From Niallia circulans (GTDB taxonomy: Bacteria > Bacillota > Bacilli > Bacillales > Cytobacillaceae): 64,000 nucleotides of DNA. Made by a program: the position numbers and the translations under genes. Under the pieces are notes generated by a model that ran no database searches, was not told the DNA's origin, and was given only the letters and a program-made list of their open reading frames with translations. Shown here in pieces: positions 55,016 through 64,000 of the stretch. Within the stretch, counting starts at the first letter, position 1, and every line of letters starts with the position of its first letter. The DNA is taken from positions 1,798,001 to 1,862,000 of the forward strand of contig NZ_CP026031.1 in NCBI RefSeq assembly GCF_003726095.1. Reading direction: 5' to 3'.

Positions 55016-55399
55016 AATAAGCTTACTAATCCCCTTTCGTTTTCTTTCTTGTCATGAAACCTTTGTATAAATAAAAGCGTATCATTAAATACTAAATTAG
55101 AATAGACGTATTAAGTATACTTTACAGCTGCCTGTTTATCCAAATACGTAAATCTTTTAACTAGTAACTTTTGCTAATATATTGTAATATCATGTTGGAT
55201 GAATGAAAAATTTCTGCTGTAAATACAAATAGTAAAAATATTTGCAAAAATTATAAACAAATTTGTTGCTATCTCCTTAAGAAAAAGATAAAATTTTATA
55301 ACTGTATAGGTACATGTATTATTTAAGTGAAAATGCACCTATGTAAAACAGCAATTTAATAATTTTCATACATATATAAATGAAATGAGGTACTAGAAA
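55016..55399. other. Divergent promoter region of rnz and zwf
   Basis: 384 AT-rich bases without a gene. An imperfect inverted repeat, TATAGGTACAT (55305-55315) against ATGCACCTATG (55333-55343), lies 60-95 bases before zwf and might be an operator or leader hairpin. No certain promoter was found. Confidence 0.4.
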
Positions 55400-56905
55400 G
55401 TGAATGAAAAACAAACATCAAATGCACTTATTATGATCTTCGGGGCAACAGGAGATTTAGCGAATAGAAAACTTTTCCCCTCTCTTTATCGATTGTATAA
55501 AAAAGGTAAATTAGCAAATTTTGCGGTTGTAGGTGTCGGGAGAAGAACATTAACACAAGAACAGTTTAAACAAAATGTTGTTAATTCTGTTTCTGAAGCA
55601 ATTGCAAGTTCTAAAAATGATGATCTTGAGACATTCGCTTCTTATTTCTGCTATCATTCACATGATGTTACAGATTCAAGTTCTTATGTTGAGCTTAAAA
55701 ACATAGCTGATGAATTAGATGTAAAACATAACTTAAATGGTAATCGTGTATTCTACTTAGCAATGGCACCTGAATTCTTTGGTCCTATCGCCATTCATTT
55801 AAAGCAGGATGGACTAACAGAAGTAAAAGGGTACAAACGTCTAATTATCGAAAAACCATTTGGTCATGATTTAGAATCGGCCAAAGAACTGAATGAACAA
55901 ATTCGTACTGCTTTTTCTGAAGATGAAGTTTATCGAATTGACCACTATTTAGGAAAAGCGATGGTTCAAAATATCGAAACAATCCGTTTTTCCAATGCGA
56001 TTTTTGAAAATCTATGGAATAACCGCTATATCAGTAACATTCAGATTACTTCAAGTGAAGTATTAGGCGTGGAAGAACGTGGAAGATATTATGAAACAAG
56101 CGGGGCACTTCGTGATATGGTTCAAAACCATATGCTGCAAATGGTTGCACTACTTGCAATGGAACCACCAATTAAACTTACACCAGATGAGATTCGCTCA
56201 GAAAAAGTGAAAGTTTTCCGTGCCATGCGTTCTGTTGAAGTAGATGAAGTTGATAAATACTTTGTAAGAGGACAATATGGAAAAGGACTTGTGGAAGATG
56301 TTGAGGTACCGAGCTACCGCGAAGAACAAATGGTAGACCCTAACTCCAACACAGAAACTTTTGTCGCTGGAAAAGTAATGATTGATAACTTCCGTTGGGC
56401 TGGTGTTCCATTCTATATCCGTACTGGTAAAAGATTAGAAAGTAAATCAACAAAAATAGTGGTACAATTTAAAGATATTCCAATGAATTTATATAATCGT
56501 CCAAATCAAGAAATCACTCCAAATCTTCTTGTTATTCACATTCAGCCAGAAGAAGGAATTACTTTACATTTAAACGCCAAAAAAGCAGGACAAAATATGG
56601 AAGCAACACCAATAAAGCTAAGCTATGCTAATACTGGTATTGCAGGAATCAATACGCCAGAAGCATATGAAAAGCTAATTGACGATAGCTTGCATGGGGA
56701 TGCTACTAACTTTACACATTGGGATGAAGTGGCATTATCATGGAGCTATGTCGATAAAATTTCCCAAGCTTGGGAACAAACACCTGCTACTCAATTCCCT
56801 AATTATGATTCTGGTACAATGGGACCAAAAGAAGCTGATGAATTATTAGAAAAAGATGGTTTCTTCTGGTGGCCAGTTAATCAATTTGAAGTAGATGTTT
56901 GCTAA
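55400..56905 (+). CDS. zwf: Glucose-6-phosphate 1-dehydrogenase
   Basis: 501 residues, full length. NADP motif FGATGDLANRKLFPSLY and active site RIDHYLGK (about residue 177). It opens the oxidative pentose phosphate pathway, providing NADPH. gndA, the third enzyme, lies 2 kb downstream on the other strand. GTG start at 55400 with ATGAGG upstream. Confidence 0.97.
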   Translation: MNEKQTSNALIMIFGATGDLANRKLFPSLYRLYKKGKLANFAVVGVGRRTLTQEQFKQNVVNSVSEAIASSKNDDLETFASYFCYHSHDVTDSSSYVELKNIADELDVKHNLNGNRVFYLAMAPEFFGPIAIHLKQDGLTEVKGYKRLIIEKPFGHDLESAKELNEQIRTAFSEDEVYRIDHYLGKAMVQNIETIRFSNAIFENLWNNRYISNIQITSSEVLGVEERGRYYETSGALRDMVQNHMLQMVALLAMEPPIKLTPDEIRSEKVKVFRAMRSVEVDEVDKYFVRGQYGKGLVEDVEVPSYREEQMVDPNSNTETFVAGKVMIDNFRWAGVPFYIRTGKRLESKSTKIVVQFKDIPMNLYNRPNQEITPNLLVIHIQPEEGITLHLNAKKAGQNMEATPIKLSYANTGIAGINTPEAYEKLIDDSLHGDATNFTHWDEVALSWSYVDKISQAWEQTPATQFPNYDSGTMGPKEADELLEKDGFFWWPVNQFEVDVC

Positions 56906-56999
56906 CTCACACTTCAAGTGACTCTCTAAAAAACGTGAATCTTATTGTATTCACGTTTTTTCTTTCCCTAAATTATGATTTCAGTCTAAGGAGTTTCTC

Positions 57000-58112
57000 A
57001 TGAAAAAAATCAAATTAATCCTATCTGTCATTCTCGTATTCCTTTTATATAATCTACTCGTCTTCTACTTAGGATGGAATGGTTATGTATGGCTTGATTC
57101 CTTAAATCTATTAACCTATCCATCCATTTATATTGGAGCAGTTATTCTTTTCTCTTATTCATATATTGTCAGCCATTTCCTTAAGTCCATTACCATATTT
57201 AAAGTACTTGGTGCGTACTGGCTTGCTATTTTTGAATATGGTATCATACTGTTTCCATTAGCTAATTTAGGATGGCTTTTATTAAACCTATCTATTCCGT
57301 CAGAAGATGCAACAAAAATAGTAGGAAGTGCTGCCGCGGTAATTCTTCTGTTTTTACTTATTTACGGAACATTTAACGCTTATTCTCCTGTTATTAGAAC
57401 CTATAAACTCACAGTAGACAAAAAACAAGCGAAAAGAGACTCTCTGAGGATCGCTATGGCTTCTGATATGCACTTTGGTACTTTATCTGGGAAAAGTCAT
57501 CTAAACCGCCTTGTAACGAAAATAAACGGTTTAGAGCCAGATTTAATCTTGCTGCCTGGGGATATCATTGATGACGATCCCATTCCTTTTTTGAAAAAGG
57601 ATATGGGAGAACAATTAAAACAATTACAAGCTCCTTTAGGTATTTTTGGGGTATTAGGTAATCATGAATATTACGGCAAAATGATTCCAACTTTTCTAGA
57701 AGAAATGAACCGAATTGGTATTCGCATCTTAATGGACGAAAAAGTAACTATCGATGAAACCATTCGATTAATTGGTCGTAAAGATAAAACGGACCAAGAA
57801 AGACTTTCCATTCCTAGCCTTCTTGAAAGTGAAAGTAACCATTTACCAATTCTGATGATGGATCACCAGCCAGATGAACTGGAAGCAGCAATGAATGATG
57901 GAATTGATATCATTCTATCTGGACATACCCATCGCGGGCAAATGGCACCAAACCATCTAATTACCAAACGAGTTTTTGAGTTGGACTGGGGCTATAAGAA
58001 AAAGAAACAGCTTCATGCAATAGTTTCCTCTGGATTTGGATTTTGGGGACCGCCCATTAGAATTGGCAGCAGATCGGAAATTGTTTATATTGATATAACT
58101 TTTAAAGAGTAG
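57000..58112 (+). CDS. Membrane-anchored metallophosphoesterase
   Basis: 370 residues. Four N-terminal membrane helices (about 5-130), then a calcineurin-like phosphoesterase with D-x-H (ASDMHFG), GD-x-D (LPGDIIDDD), GNHE (LGNHEYYG) and GHTHRGQ. Such proteins act on lipid or nucleotide phosphates at the membrane; substrate unknown. ATG behind AAGGAG. Confidence 0.88.
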   Translation: MKKIKLILSVILVFLLYNLLVFYLGWNGYVWLDSLNLLTYPSIYIGAVILFSYSYIVSHFLKSITIFKVLGAYWLAIFEYGIILFPLANLGWLLLNLSIPSEDATKIVGSAAAVILLFLLIYGTFNAYSPVIRTYKLTVDKKQAKRDSLRIAMASDMHFGTLSGKSHLNRLVTKINGLEPDLILLPGDIIDDDPIPFLKKDMGEQLKQLQAPLGIFGVLGNHEYYGKMIPTFLEEMNRIGIRILMDEKVTIDETIRLIGRKDKTDQERLSIPSLLESESNHLPILMMDHQPDELEAAMNDGIDIILSGHTHRGQMAPNHLITKRVFELDWGYKKKKQLHAIVSSGFGFWGPPIRIGSRSEIVYIDITFKE

Positions 58113-58312
58113 ATTGTTTTTAATACATTTATTTTTGTGAAAAAGTAATTTGCTAGATGATTGTGCTGCTTGTTATAGCAGCATATTTTTTTGTCTTCTC
58201 GTTGTAATTTGTTTGTAGATTTTGTAGTTGTTTAAACTCTTTGGATACGTAAAATTTATGTATGAAGGTCACTTTACTGCCTTTTTCTTTTTTTGTTGGT
58301 TCTAAAATGGCT

Positions 58313-58740
58313 GATGAACGCCTTTTTTCTGCTTTTCTCTCTTCATTGTGGTTTTCATTCATCTTATGAACACCTCTTTTCCTCTGCTCTCTCTTCATTG
58401 TGGTTTTCATTCCCTTATGAACACCTCTTTTCCTCTGCTCTCTCTTCATTGTGGTTTTCATTCACCTTATGGACACCTCTTTTCTTCCTCCTTCTCTTAT
58501 TTTTGGCTTTCATCCATCTTATGAACACCTCTTTTCTTCCTCCTTCTCTTATTTTTGGCTTTCATCCATCTTGTGAACACCTCTTTTCCTCTGCTCTCTC
58601 TTCATTGTGGTTTTCATTCACCTTATGAACACCTCTTTTCTTCCTCCCCCTCTTATTTGTGGTTTTCATTCATCTTATGAACACCTCTTTTCCTCTCCTT
58701 CTCTTATTTTTGGTGTTCATCCATCTCATGAACACCACCT
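58313..58740. repeat. Second 51/52-bp minisatellite, about 8 units
   Basis: GGTTTTCATT or GGCTTTCATC recurs at 58350, 58402, 58453, 58505, 58557, 58609, 58661 and 58712 (spacing 51 or 52). Units share with the array at 5833-6475 the core GGTTTTCAT...CTTATGAACACCT, the TTCAT-N7-ATGAA hairpin and a CTCT-rich spacer, but the spacer text differs (two alternating versions). Placed between convergent 3' ends. Open frames over it are by-products. Confidence 0.93.
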
Positions 58741-58748
58741 TCTCCTTC

Positions 58749-58791
58749 AAAAAAAAAGCACACTACATATAAAATCGTAGTGTGCTTTTTA
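58749..58791. terminator. Terminator of gndA
   Basis: AAAAAGCACACTAC pairs with GTAGTGTGCTTTTT, loop 10 bases. Ends gndA (-) and could also end the phosphoesterase transcript (+). Confidence 0.9.
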
Positions 58792-58800
58792 TCGCCATTC

Positions 58801-60213
58801 TTATTTTTCCATCCAGTTTGTATGGAAGATTCCTTCTTTGTCAAGACGCTCATATGTGTGAGCACCGAAGTAGTCACGTTGCGCTTGTAGTAAATTTGCT
58901 GGTAAAGTTGCTGTACGGTAGCTATCAAAGTATGATAATGCTGCTGCAAAGCTTGGTACAGGAATACCGTTTAAGACAGCTCCAGAAATTACTTCACGTA
59001 ATGCTGATTGGTAGTTTTCAGTAATTTCACTGAAGTATGGATCCAATAGAAGGTTCTTCAATTCTGGATCACGATCATATGCATCTTTAATTTTTTGTAA
59101 GAATTGAGCGCGAATAATACAACCACCGCGGAAAATCATTGCGATTTCGCCATAGTTTAAGTTCCAATCGTATTCTTCTGACGCTTCTCTCATTTGCGCA
59201 AAACCTTGGGCATAAGAAACAATTTTGCTTAAGTATAGAGCTTTACGAACTGATTCGATAAATGCTGCTTTATCACCTGTGAAAGGTTTAATTTCTGGGC
59301 CAGAAAGTACTTTGCTTGCTTTTACGCGTTCGTCCTTCATTGCAGAAATGAAACGAGCAAATACGGATTCTGTAATCATTGGAAGTGGTACACCTAAGTC
59401 TAGAGCACTTTGGCTTGTCCATTTACCAGTTCCTTTTTGACCAGCAGTATCTAAGATTAGATCTACTAAAGGTTTACCAGTCTCTTCGTCAACTTTAGTA
59501 AAGATATCTGCAGTGATTTCAATTAGGTAGCTGTCTAGCTCCCCTTTATTCCACTCTGCAAATACTTCATGAAGTTCTTGTGCTTCTAAGCCTAAAACAT
59601 GCTTCATGATGAAGTATGCTTCACAGATTAATTGCATATCTCCATATTCGATTCCGTTATGCACCATTTTTACATAGTGGCCGGCACCGTCTGGACCGAT
59701 ATAAGTTGTACAAGGCTCATCGTTAACTTTTGCAGAAATATCTCGGAAAATCGGAGCAACTAATTCATATGCTTCTTTTTGGCCACCAGGCATAATAGAA
59801 GGTCCTTTTAATGCTCCTTCTTCACCGCCAGAAACACCTGTACCGATGAAGTGAATACCAAGTTCACTAAGCTCTTTATTACGTCTTTGTGTATCTTTAA
59901 AGAATGTGTTACCGCCATCGATGACAATATCGCCTTTATCTAATAAAGGTTTTAATTGCTCGATTGTTGCGTCTGTAGCTGGACCAGCTTTAACCATTAA
60001 CATGATTTTACGTGGAACTTCTAAAGATTGTACAAATTCTTCTAATGTATATGTTCCAACAATATTCTTGCCTTCTGATTCTTTAAGCATTTCTTCTGTT
60101 TTTTCTTTTGAACGGTTGAAAACGGAAACAGTATAGCCTCTGCTTTCGATATTCATAGCAAGGTTTTTACCCATAACCGCTAAACCGATTACACCAAATT
60201 GCTGTTTTGTCAT
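58801..60213 (-). CDS. gndA: 6-phosphogluconate dehydrogenase (NADP+)
   Basis: 470 residues. N-terminal [18 protein letters not shown] with the NADP-type NRS loop, [19 protein letters not shown] and the catalytic [13 protein letters not shown]. Completes the oxidative pentose phosphate route begun by zwf. ATG at 60213 behind TTAGGAAA. Equivalent to B. subtilis gndA (yqjI) by neighbours. Confidence 0.96.
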   Translation of the reverse strand: MTKQQFGVIGLAVMGKNLAMNIESRGYTVSVFNRSKEKTEEMLKESEGKNIVGTYTLEEFVQSLEVPRKIMLMVKAGPATDATIEQLKPLLDKGDIVIDGGNTFFKDTQRRNKELSELGIHFIGTGVSGGEEGALKGPSIMPGGQKEAYELVAPIFRDISAKVNDEPCTTYIGPDGAGHYVKMVHNGIEYGDMQLICEAYFIMKHVLGLEAQELHEVFAEWNKGELDSYLIEITADIFTKVDEETGKPLVDLILDTAGQKGTGKWTSQSALDLGVPLPMITESVFARFISAMKDERVKASKVLSGPEIKPFTGDKAAFIESVRKALYLSKIVSYAQGFAQMREASEEYDWNLNYGEIAMIFRGGCIIRAQFLQKIKDAYDRDPELKNLLLDPYFSEITENYQSALREVISGAVLNGIPVPSFAAALSYFDSYRTATLPANLLQAQRDYFGAHTYERLDKEGIFHTNWMEK

Positions 60214-60354
60214 TTTTCCTAACGTCCCTTCTAAACTATGTATCCTTATAGTAGAATTCACTTAACTTTAGCAAGATTTTTTAAGTTATGCAACTAAAAT
60301 GCAACTACTTTTCTTGATTATTTAAAAAAATTTTTTTTGTCACAAATAACTTAA

Positions 60355-61620
60355 CTAAAATTTCTTTCCTTGCAAAAAATCTTTATTAAAACTAGTTTTG
60401 GTACCAATGTCTTCTTCTTTTTTCGAAATATTATTTCTTTCTGATGCTGGTTCAATAATAGAAGCGCCATATTTTTCTTTCAGCCTATCTATTGCTGTCC
60501 ATAATGGTTCTTTCTCTGCTTCTTTTTCAAAGGAAAAGAGATCAAGTTGTTTTACTACAATATTATTGTCGATTAAATCTCCTGCTGTTATACCTAATAA
60601 ACGAACAGGATTTCCATCCCATGCTGTCGTAAAAATCTCTTTGCTCTGCTGAAATATCTCTTCCTCTGATTTAATTGGATTTGCTAATTTTTTGCTCTTG
60701 GAATAGTTTTTTCTGTTCCCATAGCGAATGGTTACAGATAGATGATTAGCATGTACATGTTTTCTTTTCATTCTTGTAGCCACTTTATTCGCTAAAGATG
60801 CCAATACTTGGAATAAATCCTGCTGATTCTTTATATCGCGCGGCAATGTTGTTGAATTGCCAATACTTTTAAATTCATTGGCAGCTTCTGGATCAACTGG
60901 TCGATTATCTTCTCCATTGGCTTTCTCCTTTAAACGAATTCCATTGATGCCAAGTGTTGCTTTTAAAAGAATAGACTGCGCCATTGCTAAATCTTTTATA
61001 GTTTCTATGCCAATTGCTCTTAGTTTTTCCCCTGTTTTTTTTCCTATACCATGCATTTCTTCTACTTGCATCGGCCAAAGTATTTTAGGAATATCGCGTT
61101 TTCTTAAAATCGTGATTCCCATTGGTTTTTTTAAATCAGAAGCTGTTTTGGCAAGAAATTTATTAGGGGCAATCCCGATACTGCATGGTAAGTCTAACCG
61201 TTCAAAAATTCGTTTCTGAATCGTTCTTGCAATATATATCGGTGTTCCTAACTCATGGCAATGCGTAATATCTACATATCCCTCATCAATGGAAACAGGC
61301 TCAACAATATCGGAAAATTCGTGAAGAATTTGAAACATCGCAAGAGATGCCGTTCGATAACGATCAAAATTTGGAGGCAAAACAATTAAATCCGGACATT
61401 TTTTCTTCGCTTCCCATAAAGGCATGGTTGTTTTTACACCAAATTTTCTTGCTTCATAGCTGCAAGTGACAATAATACCTCTGCGCTCTTTTTCATTTCC
61501 TGCAATTGCCAATGGCTTCCCCTTTAACTGTGGATCATAAGCCATTTCAACAGATGCATAAAAACTATTCATATCTACGTGTAAAATAACTCGTCCCTTT
61601 TTTGGATAAAATTCTTTCAT
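60355..61620 (-). CDS. dinB: DNA polymerase IV (Y-family)
   Basis: 421 residues. Catalytic acidic residues in VILHVDMNSFYASVE and EPVSIDEGYVDIT, the HhH region EMHGIGKKTGEKL and a little-finger domain. Translesion polymerase; corresponds to yqjH (polYA-type) next to gndA. The C-terminus lacks a clear QxxLF clamp motif at the very end, but VVKQLDLFSFEKE at about 375 fits one. Confidence 0.93.
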   Translation of the reverse strand: MKEFYPKKGRVILHVDMNSFYASVEMAYDPQLKGKPLAIAGNEKERRGIIVTCSYEARKFGVKTTMPLWEAKKKCPDLIVLPPNFDRYRTASLAMFQILHEFSDIVEPVSIDEGYVDITHCHELGTPIYIARTIQKRIFERLDLPCSIGIAPNKFLAKTASDLKKPMGITILRKRDIPKILWPMQVEEMHGIGKKTGEKLRAIGIETIKDLAMAQSILLKATLGINGIRLKEKANGEDNRPVDPEAANEFKSIGNSTTLPRDIKNQQDLFQVLASLANKVATRMKRKHVHANHLSVTIRYGNRKNYSKSKKLANPIKSEEEIFQQSKEIFTTAWDGNPVRLLGITAGDLIDNNIVVKQLDLFSFEKEAEKEPLWTAIDRLKEKYGASIIEPASERNNISKKEEDIGTKTSFNKDFLQGKKF

Positions 61621-61693
61621 TTTGCTTTCACCAATTCTTTAAGATCATTTATAGTCACTTCTATTCCTCTGCTTTTAGCGCAAACCTTACTGC

Positions 61694-62161
61694 TTACGCA
61701 GGCTGATTTTTCATATAGTCTTTAATTTCTTTTACACCTTCAAGTGTTTCTAGTAAAATAGTTGGATCAAGCATTAATACCAAACGATTTTCTAAATTAA
61801 GAACACCTGTTATATATTCTGTTTTCTGATAAGCGGAAATGCCCACTTCTTTTATTACTTCGTCTTTTATATCAAGAATCTCTTTTGCATCATTTACAAT
61901 CATTGCAAACGAAATATCTTCTGTTCGTGCAACAATTAATTTATTATTTTCATTTTCTTCTGTTTTTTGATTATATAAAACCATCTGTAAATCAATAACA
62001 GGGATAAGCTCGTCTCTTACTTTTCTTATTCCTCTGACAAAGGATGGCAATTGAGGAACAGGGGTAATCTGCTCTTCCTTTTCAATTGATATGACATAAG
62101 AAACATCTACGGAATATTCTCCGTTTGCCACTTTAAATATAACAACCTTCTTTTCTTCCAT
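61694..62161 (-). CDS. CheW-like chemotaxis adaptor
   Basis: 155 residues, a single CheW domain (VPQLPSFVRGIRKVRDELIP then VIDL is diagnostic). CheW couples chemoreceptors to CheA. Whether this is the main CheW or an additional copy cannot be said; no other che genes are near. Overlooked in the B. subtilis layout, so perhaps an added copy. Confidence 0.88.
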   Translation of the reverse strand: MEEKKVVIFKVANGEYSVDVSYVISIEKEEQITPVPQLPSFVRGIRKVRDELIPVIDLQMVLYNQKTEENENNKLIVARTEDISFAMIVNDAKEILDIKDEVIKEVGISAYQKTEYITGVLNLENRLVLMLDPTILLETLEGVKEIKDYMKNQPA

Positions 62162-62320
62162 TTATATTCCCCCCAAAGATTCTATTTTACAGTAGTATTT
62201 ACCTATACAATATTTTCCTCTGTTTTCTAGATAAATGCAAGTAAAAATAGAAACATTTGTTTGATTTATACTAAAAAGAGTGCTCCCTAAAAAGGAAACA
62301 CCCACAACTCCATCATATAA

Positions 62321-63442
62321 TTATTGACCTGTTACTTCATCTATTATAGCAAGTACCATTTCAGCTAATTTATTTAATTCTTCGATTGGCATTTTTTCAT
62401 TAGTTGTATGAATCTCTTCATAACCTACCGCTAAGTTAACCGTTGGGATACCAAAACCACAGATAACGTTGGCATCACTTCCGCCACCGCTTTGTTGTAG
62501 TTCGCAGCTTCTGCCGATTTTTGCTGCCGCTTTTTTCGCTACTTCTACAACATGGTCACCTTCGCCAAATTTAAAGCCTGGATACATAACATCCACTTCG
62601 ACAATTGCCTGTCCACCCATTTCACTAGCTGCCGATTCAAATGCTTCCTTCATTTTCGCTACTTGTGCAAGCATTTTATCTTCTACTAATGAACGTGCTT
62701 CTGCAAGGATATCTACATGGTCGCAAACGATATTTGTTTGTTTACCACCAGCAAAACTGCCAATATTAGCTGTTGTTTCTTTATCGATACGACCTAGTGG
62801 CATTTTTGCGATCGCTTTTGATGCAATAGTAATAGCAGAAACTCCTTTTTCAGGTGCTACGCCAGCATGAGCCGTTTTTCCTAGAATCGTTGCTTTAACT
62901 TTTGCTTGTGTTGGTGCTGCCACAACGATATTTCCTACTTTCCCATCACTATCTAGTGCATACCCATATTTTGCTTGGATTAATTTTGGATCAAGTGCTT
63001 TTGCACCTAATAATCCAGATTCTTCTCCAACTGTAATGATAAATTGGATCGTTCCATGAGGAATATTATTTTCTTTGATTACTGTAAGTATTTCAAGCAT
63101 AACAGATAGTCCAGTTTTATCATCTGCGCCGAGTATTGTTGTGCCGTCTGTTACTATGTATCCATCTTTAATGGATGGTTTTACGCCAACGCCTGGTACT
63201 ACTGTATCCATATGTGAGGTAAAGTAAATAGGATCCACGTTCTCTTTCGTTGCAGGAAGCGTACAAATTAAATTTCCTGCACCATGACCAGTAATAGCTG
63301 TAGTATCATCTTCTATCACTTCTAAGCCTAATTCTTCAAATTTCTTTTTTAGTACGATACTGATTTCTTTTTCATATTTTGTTTCCGAATCAATTTGTAC
63401 CAGTTCTAAAAATTGATTTAATAAACGTTCTTGATTGATCAT
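62321..63442 (-). CDS. yqjE: M20-family peptidase, tripeptidase PepT-like (YqjE)
   Basis: 373 residues. Zinc ligands and catalytic residues are visible: TSHMDTVVPG, GADDKTGL and the GEES glutamates. The family hydrolyses tripeptides or N-acylated compounds. ATG at 63442 behind GGAGG. Equivalent to B. subtilis yqjE by context. Confidence 0.88.
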   Translation of the reverse strand: MINQERLLNQFLELVQIDSETKYEKEISIVLKKKFEELGLEVIEDDTTAITGHGAGNLICTLPATKENVDPIYFTSHMDTVVPGVGVKPSIKDGYIVTDGTTILGADDKTGLSVMLEILTVIKENNIPHGTIQFIITVGEESGLLGAKALDPKLIQAKYGYALDSDGKVGNIVVAAPTQAKVKATILGKTAHAGVAPEKGVSAITIASKAIAKMPLGRIDKETTANIGSFAGGKQTNIVCDHVDILAEARSLVEDKMLAQVAKMKEAFESAASEMGGQAIVEVDVMYPGFKFGEGDHVVEVAKKAAAKIGRSCELQQSGGGSDANVICGFGIPTVNLAVGYEEIHTTNEKMPIEELNKLAEMVLAIIDEVTGQ

Positions 63443-63648
63443 TTTTCGTTCCTCCAAAAATTAGTGACATTATTAGTATACGCCTATAAAAAAAGAACAT
63501 CAAATAAAAATAATAAGAGAGGAATCTCATTTTTTCTTATAAATATCGAAAAATTCCCACAAGCAAATATTCCATCTATTTATAGTTGTACCATTCTGTT
63601 ATTCTTAGTAAAATAGACAATAAGAATGGTTAAGACATGGAGGATACT

Positions 63649-63750
63649 ATGAAGAAAAAGAAAAATAGATTACAAAAGATTGTTGTATATTTAATGATCT
63701 TTGTTATGCTTGCATCTACCCTGTTGATTGGAATTGGAATGTTATTTTAA
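63649..63750 (+). CDS. prli42: Stressosome-associated miniprotein Prli42
   Basis: 33 residues, MKKKKNRLQKIVVYLMIFVM and one membrane helix ending GIGMLF. This fits the Prli42 pattern (basic start, single helix, small hydrophobic C-terminus), which in Listeria tethers the stressosome to the membrane. GGAGG precedes the ATG by seven bases; a terminator follows. Confidence 0.8.
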   Translation: MKKKKNRLQKIVVYLMIFVMLASTLLIGIGMLF

Positions 63751-63761
63751 TTTAAGGTTAA

Positions 63762-63797
63762 GAAAGCGAAGAAGGATAAAACTTCTTCGCTTTTATT
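63762..63797. terminator. Terminator
   Basis: AAAGCGAAGAAG pairs with CTTCTTCGCTTT, loop of 7 bases; between prli42 and the convergent L,D-transpeptidase gene. Confidence 0.88.
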
Positions 63798-64000
63798 CAA
63801 TCGCCCCATATTCCTTCGCTAGCTCTTGAAAACTTTTATCTGAATTGGTAATCAACACTTTTGTTCCTAAAGGAATGAAATCATAAATGGATTCCACTGC
63901 CTCATTTTGCATGCGTACACAGCCTTGTGACACGTATTTCCCGATACTTCCTGGATTATTTGTGCCATGAATCCCATACATTCTTCCATCTGTATTATTT
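63793..64000 (-). CDS. L,D-transpeptidase (YkuD), C-terminal part, cut by the window edge
   Basis: About 69 residues are seen, with the YkuD catalytic motif HGTN...SQGCVRM containing the active-site Cys. The enzyme cross-links or modifies peptidoglycan. The N-terminus lies beyond 64000. Confidence 0.88.
   Translation of the reverse strand, partial: NNTDGRMYGIHGTNNPGSIGKYVSQGCVRMQNEAVESIYDFIPLGTKVLITNSDKSFQELAKEYGAIE

Overview
The window is AT-rich chromosome from an endospore-forming member of the Bacillaceae. Evidence for this is spoIIM, the sporulation peptide gene mciZ, bacillithiol-linked fosB, T-box leaders, strong GGAGG ribosome sites, frequent TTG/GTG starts, and a backbone collinear with the B. 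subtilis xerD-fur-nudF-yqk-proI-zwf-gndA region. The genus cannot be fixed from the sequence alone; a Niallia/Bacillus-like organism is a guess.

Layout. (1) 1-5.7 kb is conserved backbone: xerD (cut by the edge), yqzK, fur, spoIIM, an acetyltransferase, an endonuclease Q-like protein, nudF, mciZ and yqkF. (2) 5.8-36.2 kb is an accessory stretch where B. subtilis would go directly from yqkF to yqkE. It starts with a 51/52-bp minisatellite. It then holds detoxification and small enzyme genes (isochorismatase-like hydrolase, MocR regulator, fosB, HD hydrolase), a patch of membrane and secreted proteins with a CPBP protease (12.7-15.4 kb), a sugar-acid operon (GntR, rspA-like dehydratase, rspB-like dehydrogenase, SDR, GudP-like transporter; 16.7-22.3 kb), several decayed genes, an ECF sigma/anti-sigma pair, a large secreted propeller/Ig protein, and an XRE-membrane protein pair. 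(3) 36.3-38.4 kb is backbone again (yqkE, OsmC, yqkD). (4) 38.4-51 kb is a second accessory stretch: an ArsR-MFS pair, a T-box-controlled MFS exporter, a second XRE-membrane pair, two GC-rich dispersed elements with inverted ends, remnants of FtsX and peptidase E genes, a chemoreceptor, msrA and a MarR-MFS pair. (5) 51-64 kb is backbone: yqzH, yqjQ, a T-box-controlled proI, rnz, zwf, a phosphoesterase, a second 51/52-bp array, gndA, dinB, a CheW-like gene, a PepT-like peptidase, prli42 and an L,D-transpeptidase cut by the right edge.

How the parts fit. zwf and gndA supply the oxidative pentose phosphate pathway. proI is under a proline T-box. The GntR regulator and the rspAB-like genes form one sugar-acid catabolic unit with a shared operator word upstream of the regulator and of the enzymes. 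The fur promoter has a perfect PerR/Fur-type palindrome.

Two observations affect how the annotation should be read. First, five genes are interrupted by what looks like one missing base in an A/T run of 5-7, so either several are real pseudogenes or the assembly has homopolymer errors. Second, two distant minisatellites share the same period and core, and two dispersed elements share a GC-rich module, so the genome probably carries families of these elements. I found no clear defence system, prophage, CRISPR, rRNA or tRNA. The least understood parts are the T-box-controlled exporter, the minisatellites and the 13-15 kb secreted-protein patch.
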